Assembly: GCF_039537005.1 (NCBI RefSeq)
Contig: NZ_BAAAZR010000004.1
Coordinates: 434,001 to 498,000 of the forward strand
Direction of reading: 5' to 3'
DNA from: Sphaerisporangium flaviroseum
Lineage (GTDB): Bacteria; Actinomycetota; Actinomycetes; Streptosporangiales; Streptosporangiaceae
Length of the DNA: 64,000 bases
Shown: positions 59,651 to 64,000 of the stretch, in pieces
How positions within the stretch are numbered: the stretch's first letter is position 1
How the letters are laid out: the number at the start of each line of letters is the position of its first letter
Program-made: the position numbers and the translations under genes
The notes under the pieces: generated by a model
The model's database searches: none
The model's input: the letters and a program-made list of their open reading frames with translations, nothing else
What the model was told of the DNA's origin: nothing

Positions 59651-59759
59651 TTGGCGGAAGCCCCACCCGAGGAGCTCCACTGATCACCGCCGCCACGCCG
59701 GTGATCCCATCGGTGCGCCTCGCGGTGGCGACCCCCCACCTTGAGGAGATCCCACTCCC

Positions 59760-60323
59760 ATGTCAAGAATCCTTCGCACCATCTCGGCCCTGCTCCTTGG
59801 ACTGGCCTTCCTCGTCACCCTGTCGCCCACTCCGGCGGCCTCCGCGCAGGCGAGCGCCGCGGTCCGCGTGCTGCGGTACGACGCCAGCCGCGCCGCCGAA
59901 TTCCGATCCGTCGTGGACCAGGCCGCACAGGTCTGGAACGCCAGCGTGACCAACGTCCGGCTCGTGGCCGGGACTCCCGCCGACTTCGTGGTGCTCGCCG
60001 ACAACGGCTGGCCGCGCGCCCGGGTGACCAGTCTGGGCCGCGGGACCATCTGGATGGGCCGCGACGCGACCGTCCAGGGCTACTACCCGTTGCGCATCGC
60101 CACCCACGAGATCGGCCACATCCTCGGCCTCCCCGACCGCCGCACCGGCCGCTGCACCGACCTGATGTCCGGCTCCAGCGCCCCGGTGAGCTGCACCAAC
60201 GCCAACCCCAGCGCCGCGGAGCGTGCCGAGGTGAACGCCAACTTCGCCGGCTCGACCCCGCTGGTCGAGTTCGACAGGCTGTACGTCGACCGCCCGGACG
60301 CCGCCCTGACCGCGGCGCCGTAG
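59760..60323 (+). CDS. Snapalysin-like secreted metalloprotease (peptidase M7)
   Basis: 187 residues from ATG 59760, with TTGAGGAG upstream. Signal peptide about 1-29 (SALLLGLAFLVTLSPTPAASA). The zinc motif HEIGHILGLPD (116-126) gives His116, Glu117, His120 and Asp126, the HExxHxxGxxD form of snapalysin. CTDLMSGSSAPVSC holds the Met-turn and a Cys pair. These small neutral proteases are exported by streptomycetes and relatives. No LysR regulator is adjacent, unlike the Streptomyces prototype. Confidence 0.92.
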   Translation: MSRILRTISALLLGLAFLVTLSPTPAASAQASAAVRVLRYDASRAAEFRSVVDQAAQVWNASVTNVRLVAGTPADFVVLADNGWPRARVTSLGRGTIWMGRDATVQGYYPLRIATHEIGHILGLPDRRTGRCTDLMSGSSAPVSCTNANPSAAERAEVNANFAGSTPLVEFDRLYVDRPDAALTAAP

Positions 60324-60350
60324 CCGGCCGCCTCACGAGCGGGCGGCGGT

Positions 60351-60500
60351 GATGTCCTCACCCGCCTGGACGAGCGCAGGCTCAAGGTCCCGGCGGAGCC
60401 CGAAGCTCTCGCGCGCTGGGAGAGCTCGCACGGGCGCAGGATCGCCGCCGCCCTGTCCGTGTCCCACCTGCGTCACAGCCGCGCCGACGGCAGTGATGAT
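60351..60500 (+). pseudogene. Decayed fragment of a SUKH/SMI1-type domain
   Basis: DVLTRLDERRLKVPAEPEAL, ARWESSHGRRIAAALSVSH and LRHSRADGSDD are homologous to the first SUKH domain of the next gene (LRKLKPPAEPEDLTRWENSR, GRRIPDALYASYLRHNGADG). The DNA is also visibly alike (for example CCGGCGGAGCCCGAAG at about 60390 and 61036). Only about 45 codons remain, and they lie in the same frame as the following gene. Confidence 0.75.
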
Positions 60501-60530
60501 CGTCGGTGGTCGCCGATAGGGTACGGCGGC

Positions 60531-62231
60531 ATGATCGGCTTATCCAGGCTTCGAGCCTTGCGGGCGGCGCTCGTCGTGTTCGTACTGCTGGGCGGAGTCG
60601 CGGCCAGTGGCTGGGTGCCCGGAAAGCTCGTCCTTTGCTCATCCACCATCGTGGGCGACACGGTGTCGCTGCACTGCGACGATCCCGCGCTGGAGGCCCA
60701 GATCCGAGCGGGGGCGCTGTCACCGGCGCAGGCGCGCTCCGTGGGCTGCGAGCCCATCACCTTCGCCGACGAGCGGAGCGGCGGCTCAGGCGGTTCCGAG
60801 GGCGACCCGGAGGGTGGGTCCGGCGATGCGCCGGGGGACGGTGCGACCGGTGACGGGCCCGACGGCAACTGGACCGTCCCCGAGGTGGTCGCGACGGGAG
60901 AGCCGGAGCCGAGCGTGCCGCCGCGGACGACCGATCCAGCGATCACCGCCCGGGTGGTCAAGGCCTGGGACCGCATCGAACGCTGGCTCGGCGCCCACGC
61001 CTCCGCGACGCTGCGCAAGCTCAAGCCCCCGGCGGAGCCCGAAGATCTAACGCGCTGGGAGAACTCGCGCGGGCGCAGGATCCCCGACGCCCTGTACGCG
61101 TCCTACCTGCGGCACAACGGCGCAGACGGCAACCTCGGCGCAGGCTTCCCGTTGCCCGCCTCCCACGGACTGCTCGGCTACGACGACATCGACTACGTCA
61201 ACTGGGGGCGCTGCCAGGACATCGTGATGAACGGCGATGTCGCCGCCGCCGACCCTGAGAAGGGGAAATGGCACGGCAGCCTGCTGGCGATCGCCCATTC
61301 GGGCTACGGCAGCACGCTGTTCGTCGAGCCGCGCTCGGGGCGCGTCGGCGAGTCGGTCTCGAACGAGAACCTGCGCTATGACGGGCCGATGGGCTGGCCG
61401 TCCTACCTCGACCTGCTGGAGGCGCTGGCCGGGTCCCTGGAGGCCGGCACCGCGCTGCGCGACTGGTACCCGACGGTCACGTCGGCCTGCGAGCTTCGCT
61501 GGGCCGAGGAACCGGGCGGCCCGCTGCCGGGCGGCTGCGCCGGAAGCCCTCGCCCCACGCCCAGCCCGACCCCCACGGTCGAGCCCCCACCCGACCGGCT
61601 CACCCCCGAGCAGGCCAGCGCCAGCGGGTGCCGACCAAAGCACCGCGCCGCCGTCGTCCGCGCGCCCGACCCGCGTGTCTCCGCCCGGGTGAACACCGTC
61701 TGGCGGCGGATCGAGGCCTGGCTGGCCCGCCGGGCACCGGCCACGCACCGGACGCTGCACGCGCCCGCGACCCCACGCGCGATCGCCAAGGCGGAGGCCG
61801 CCATGGGCATGACCTTCCCGGACGACCTGCGCGCGTCCCTGCTCCGCCACGACGGGACCGAGCGGTGGAACGGGTTCGGCCCGGCGCCGTTCTACGCGTA
61901 CATGTCCGTCAAGGCGTTGTACGCGGACTGGAAGATGCTGTGCGGGATCACCCTCGACGGCCCCGAAGAGATGGCCGGAATCTGGTGGGACGGGCATCTG
62001 ATCCCGTTCGCGTCGGCGATCGACGGCGGCAACCTGTTCATCGACTCCGGCACCGGCAAGACGGGCGAGTTCTTCAACGAGACCGGGCTGCGGACGGACG
62101 GCGACGTGGTCTGGCCCTCTTACCTGGCACTACTCGAGGACACGGCGAGGTCACTGCACACCGGCCGCCCTCTCCGTGGCTGGCGTCCCACCGTGAAGAA
62201 GGGCTTCCTCGACTGGAAACGGGTGAAGTGA
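60531..62231 (+). CDS. Exported/anchored protein with two SUKH (SMI1/KNR4) domains
   Basis: 566 residues from ATG 60531. An N-terminal hydrophobic helix (ALRAALVVFVLLGGVAASGW, about 9-28) acts as signal or anchor. An acidic linker (GGSGGSEGDPEGGSGDAPGD) precedes domain 1 (about 140-315: IERWLGAHASATLRKLKPPA, LYASYLRHNGADG, LLAIAHSGYGSTLFVEPRSG). A Pro-rich linker leads to domain 2 (about 385-560: LRASLLRHDGTERWNGFGPA, LIPFASAIDGGNLFIDSGTG). SUKH domains are usually cytoplasmic immunity or scaffolding modules, so an exported tandem form is unusual. Function unknown. Confidence 0.8.
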   Translation: MIGLSRLRALRAALVVFVLLGGVAASGWVPGKLVLCSSTIVGDTVSLHCDDPALEAQIRAGALSPAQARSVGCEPITFADERSGGSGGSEGDPEGGSGDAPGDGATGDGPDGNWTVPEVVATGEPEPSVPPRTTDPAITARVVKAWDRIERWLGAHASATLRKLKPPAEPEDLTRWENSRGRRIPDALYASYLRHNGADGNLGAGFPLPASHGLLGYDDIDYVNWGRCQDIVMNGDVAAADPEKGKWHGSLLAIAHSGYGSTLFVEPRSGRVGESVSNENLRYDGPMGWPSYLDLLEALAGSLEAGTALRDWYPTVTSACELRWAEEPGGPLPGGCAGSPRPTPSPTPTVEPPPDRLTPEQASASGCRPKHRAAVVRAPDPRVSARVNTVWRRIEAWLARRAPATHRTLHAPATPRAIAKAEAAMGMTFPDDLRASLLRHDGTERWNGFGPAPFYAYMSVKALYADWKMLCGITLDGPEEMAGIWWDGHLIPFASAIDGGNLFIDSGTGKTGEFFNETGLRTDGDVVWPSYLALLEDTARSLHTGRPLRGWRPTVKKGFLDWKRVK

Positions 62232-62327
62232 CGCGAACGGGCCGCTCCCGGCCATCAGCATGGACCACCAGGAGCGGCCGACGATTCTCGGGCACCGGTC
62301 ACTTCGGTTCACAGCGCCTGAGTTGGT

Positions 62328-62638
62328 TTTGAGGGTTTGTTCTGCCCACCCGGCACCCGTGGCAGTGGCGCGGCGTGGCTGCCCACCCAGGTCGTGAGCT
62401 ACCGAAGCAGCGAGGATGGTGACCTGGCCGAAGCAGCGAGGCCGAGGGCCGCCGCAGCACCAAGGGAGAGGCCGTTCAGGATTGCGTGTGCGTTTGGGAC
62501 GGGTCGCAGGTAGAGGTTGATTTGAGGGTCTATTCTGCCCACCCGGCACCCGTGGCAGTGGTGCTGCGTGGCTGCCCACCCAGGTCGTGAGCTGCCGAAG
62601 CAGCGGGGTGGCGAGGTGGCCGAAGCAGCGAGGCCGGG
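62328..62638. repeat. Direct repeat of about 115 bp
   Basis: Copies at about 62328-62442 and 62521-62638 share TTTGAGGG..., CTGCCCACCCGGCACCCGTG, GGCTGCCCACCCAGGTCGTG and GCCGAAGCAGCGAGGCCG. They stand between the SUKH gene and the metG fragment, in a 414-bp stretch (62232-62645) with no gene. An imperfect hairpin (62240-62248 with 62271-62279) may terminate the SUKH transcript. Confidence 0.75.
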
Positions 62639-62645
62639 GACTGCC

Positions 62646-62930
62646 GAGGTCGCCCGCGTCGGCGCAGGCCCGCCAGAACCGCTCCACCCCGGCCCGGTGC
62701 CGCGGGTGGCGGCTGGTGCGGATCACATCGTCGACCGACGGCGACAGCGGTTCGGCCAGCGCGATGAACGCGGCGGCGTTGCCGTCGACGAACTCCTGGA
62801 CGTCGACTCCCGCCGCTTCGGCGGCCAGCACGTTCTTCAGCGAGTTGTCGTCGGTGCCGGTCTGGAACCTGACGTGATCGCCGCGCCCGCGGTGATGGCG
62901 GGCGAGCGTGTCCGCCTGAACGAGTTCCAA
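62646..62930 (-). pseudogene. metG: Methionyl-tRNA synthetase, internal N-terminal fragment
   Basis: 95 codons: LVQADTLARHHRGRGDHVRF, QTGTDDNSLKNVLAAEAAGV, DVIRTSRHPRHRAGVERFWR, ACADAGDL. This is the MetRS Rossmann segment just after the HIGH motif (QTGTDDNSLKN is distinctive). HIGH itself is missing, and the fragment ends abruptly at GDL, where the connective domain should begin. Its 5' edge abuts the transposase fragment at about 62930. Nonfunctional. Confidence 0.85.
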
Positions 62931-62934
62931 CGCG

Positions 62935-63429
62935 AATCCCAGCGGCCTGCTCCTGGCCGTACTGGTCCCCTCCGCCGGCGTCTCCGACGGCGCGGCCGGC
63001 CTGCCGCTGCTGACCCAGGTCGCCGCAGATCACCCGGCCATCACCAAAGCCTGGGCTGACAACGGCTACCGCCCCAAGGTCACCGAAGGCGACGCCGCCC
63101 TCGGCGTCGATGTCGAAGTCGTCCGCCGCGACCCCGCCACCAGCGGATTCACCGCCCTGCCCCGACGTTGGGTCATCGAGCGGACCTTCGGCTGGCTGAT
63201 GCTCCACCGTCGTCTGGTCCGCGACTACGAGGCCTTGCCCGCCCGCTCCGAAGCCATGATCCACGTCGCCATGATCGACCTCATGACCCGCCGCCTCACC
63301 CGCGAATCCACTCCAACCTTGCGCGACACGTTAACTCAGATCAGACAGAACTCCCGGGATCAAACGCCCACCGCCGCCTTGGGCAGCTTCCCGAGCAGGA
63401 GCGCAGGGCCCGTGCCTTCATGCTCATAG
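62935..63429 (+). pseudogene. IS5-family transposase, C-terminal fragment
   Basis: NPSGLLLAVLVPSAGVSDGA, TKAWADNGYRPKVTEGDAAL (second catalytic Asp region) and LPRRWVIERTFGWLMLHRRL (with the catalytic Glu), then VRDYEALPARSEAMIHVAMI. This is the C-terminal half of an IS5-type DDE transposase. The N-terminal HTH and first Asp are missing, replaced at the 5' side by the metG fragment. The frame runs past the normal end to a stop at 63427-63429. Confidence 0.85.
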
Positions 63430-63477
63430 ACCAGCGCCAGCTCTCGTAAGATCCTTCGGGTCCGCCAGCGCCCATGA

Positions 63478-63512
63478 NNNNNNNNNNNNNNNNNNNNNNN
63501 NNNNNNNNNNNN
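63478..63512. other. Assembly gap (35 N)
   Basis: A run of N flanked on both sides by GCCCATGA, suggesting that contig ends overlapping by a few bases were padded rather than merged. The true distance is unknown. Confidence 0.98.
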
Positions 63513-63522
63513 GCCCATGACG

Positions 63523-64000
63523 TCACTTCTCAAATAGACCCAAGCCTTGGTAGTTAATCAGTAGATGTCGGTTCTCCGATCCGTTCGCGCGCTCGTCGAC
63601 GGCGACGTACATCACCTTCTTCTGCACGACGCGCATCACCCCCGCGACGCACCCTCCGCACATCCGCTTGTCACGGGCAAGTGAGGACTCATCACGCGGA
63701 AGGGACTGCCACCCCTTTTTGTAGAAGGGCCGTAGTAATACCTCGGGTGCGATGTCGCCGGAGACCTGGACGTCCAAAGATGCTCCGTTGTCCGCCGAGT
63801 CACAACCGACAAATTCCTGCACCGAGGCCACCTCATCTGCGGGAATGAGTTTCAGTGCCTCATTACTGAGAAGCTGGATCTGCCGTTCCGCGATCTCGTA
63901 GCAACGGTCAGATGCGGTATCACCCCCCGGGACACACCCCGTTCCCGTGACGGTGAGGACGAGGACGAGGACGAGGACGAGGCCATTCCAAACAGAGCTT
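63523..64000 (-). CDS. Probable lipoprotein, 5' end outside window
   Basis: The minus-strand frame is open from the right edge to a TGA at 63523-63525. Upstream part: WNGLVLVLVLVLTVTGTGC, a hydrophobic stretch ending in Cys like a lipoprotein signal (an imperfect lipobox, GTGC), then VPGGDTASDRCYEIAERQIQ. The mature part has Cys residues (VGCDSADNG, RMCGGCVAGVMRVV) and no known domain. A GTG start at 63831 would lose this leader and is less likely. Encodes an exported, unknown protein. Confidence 0.6.
   Translation of the reverse strand, partial: SSVWNGLVLVLVLVLTVTGTGCVPGGDTASDRCYEIAERQIQLLSNEALKLIPADEVASVQEFVGCDSADNGASLDVQVSGDIAPEVLLRPFYKKGWQSLPRDESSLARDKRMCGGCVAGVMRVVQKKVMYVAVDERANGSENRHLLINYQGLGLFEK
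63955..63978. repeat. Hexanucleotide repeat (GAGGAC)4 in a signal peptide
   Basis: Four perfect units, followed by the variant GAGGCC at 63979-63984. On the coding (minus) strand it encodes repeated Leu-Val in the hydrophobic core of the lipoprotein leader, so copy changes would lengthen the leader in frame. Confidence 0.85.

Noticed and set aside
62151..62930. A full-length minus-strand gene of 259 codons
   Set aside because: Only residues 2-96 resemble a protein (MetRS); the rest runs through direct repeats and antisense to the SUKH gene.

Overview
The window is very GC-rich chromosomal DNA. The codon use, frequent GTG/TTG starts preceded by AGGAGG-like sites, and the gene content point to a filamentous actinobacterium: a SARP/BTAD regulator, a SigB/SigF-type partner-switching set, ECF42 sigma factors, a long-type ArgG, a snapalysin and ISAs1/IS5 remnants. 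Streptosporangiales is my best guess (inference only; no rRNA or marker gene settles it). A 35-base run of N at 63478-63512 shows that this is a draft scaffold.

Layout. (1) 1-6.2 kb: end of an unknown gene, a haloacetate-dehalogenase-like hydrolase divergent from a BTAD regulator, a broken DHA2 transporter, and a YCII/ECF42 pair. (2) 6.2-17.9 kb: a scarred integration hotspot at an intact tRNA-Pro(GGG) (17776-17849, minus). The 3' part of that tRNA is repeated at 8461-8502 and 13985-14023. C-terminal fragments of tyrosine integrases lie 79-90 bp left of two of the three copies. The first att-bounded segment carries a MarR/NmrA divergon and a LacI-amidohydrolase-FAD oxidase operon with a tandem operator. 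The second carries a methyltransferase, two unknown genes and an ISAs1 scrap. (3) 18-21.8 kb: an HTH protein, then a three-gene cell-envelope operon in which two genes share a duplicated, unnamed domain, then a CBS protein. (4) 21.9-28.2 kb: NDH-2 and a general-stress signalling island (anti-sigma ATPase, SigB/F-like sigma, STAS protein, GAF-ANTAR regulator, PAS-GAF-PP2C phosphatase with a degenerate metal site). (5) 28.4-43.2 kb: metabolism, comprising a GT4 glycosyltransferase, SthA, an exported GH16, PucR with proline dehydrogenase and PruA, a second ECF42 factor, PPOX, PlsC, a ThDP enzyme with a cyclase, and dihydroxyacetone kinase DhaKLM. (6) 43.2-49.8 kb: a membrane protein, a two-component system, a SigG-like factor with a VOC partner, and an unusual density of short tandem repeats. 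(7) 49.8-62.2 kb: Smr, a large subtilase, ArgG with a probable ARG box, DUF1772, a frameshifted CMD gene, a second two-component system, GNAT, an MGMT-like relic, snapalysin, and an exported protein with two SUKH domains preceded by a decayed copy of part of that fold. (8) 62.3-64 kb: long direct repeats, a metG fragment joined to an IS5-type transposase fragment, the gap, and a partial lipoprotein gene.

The strongest unusual features are the stacked att scars at tRNA-Pro, the envelope operon with a self-duplicated domain, the atypical phosphatase in the partner-switching island, the exported double-SUKH protein, and the clustering of unrelated tandem repeats with a period near 30 bp, one of which enlarges the ATP-lid loop of a histidine kinase. 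I did not find a convincing new multi-gene defence system.
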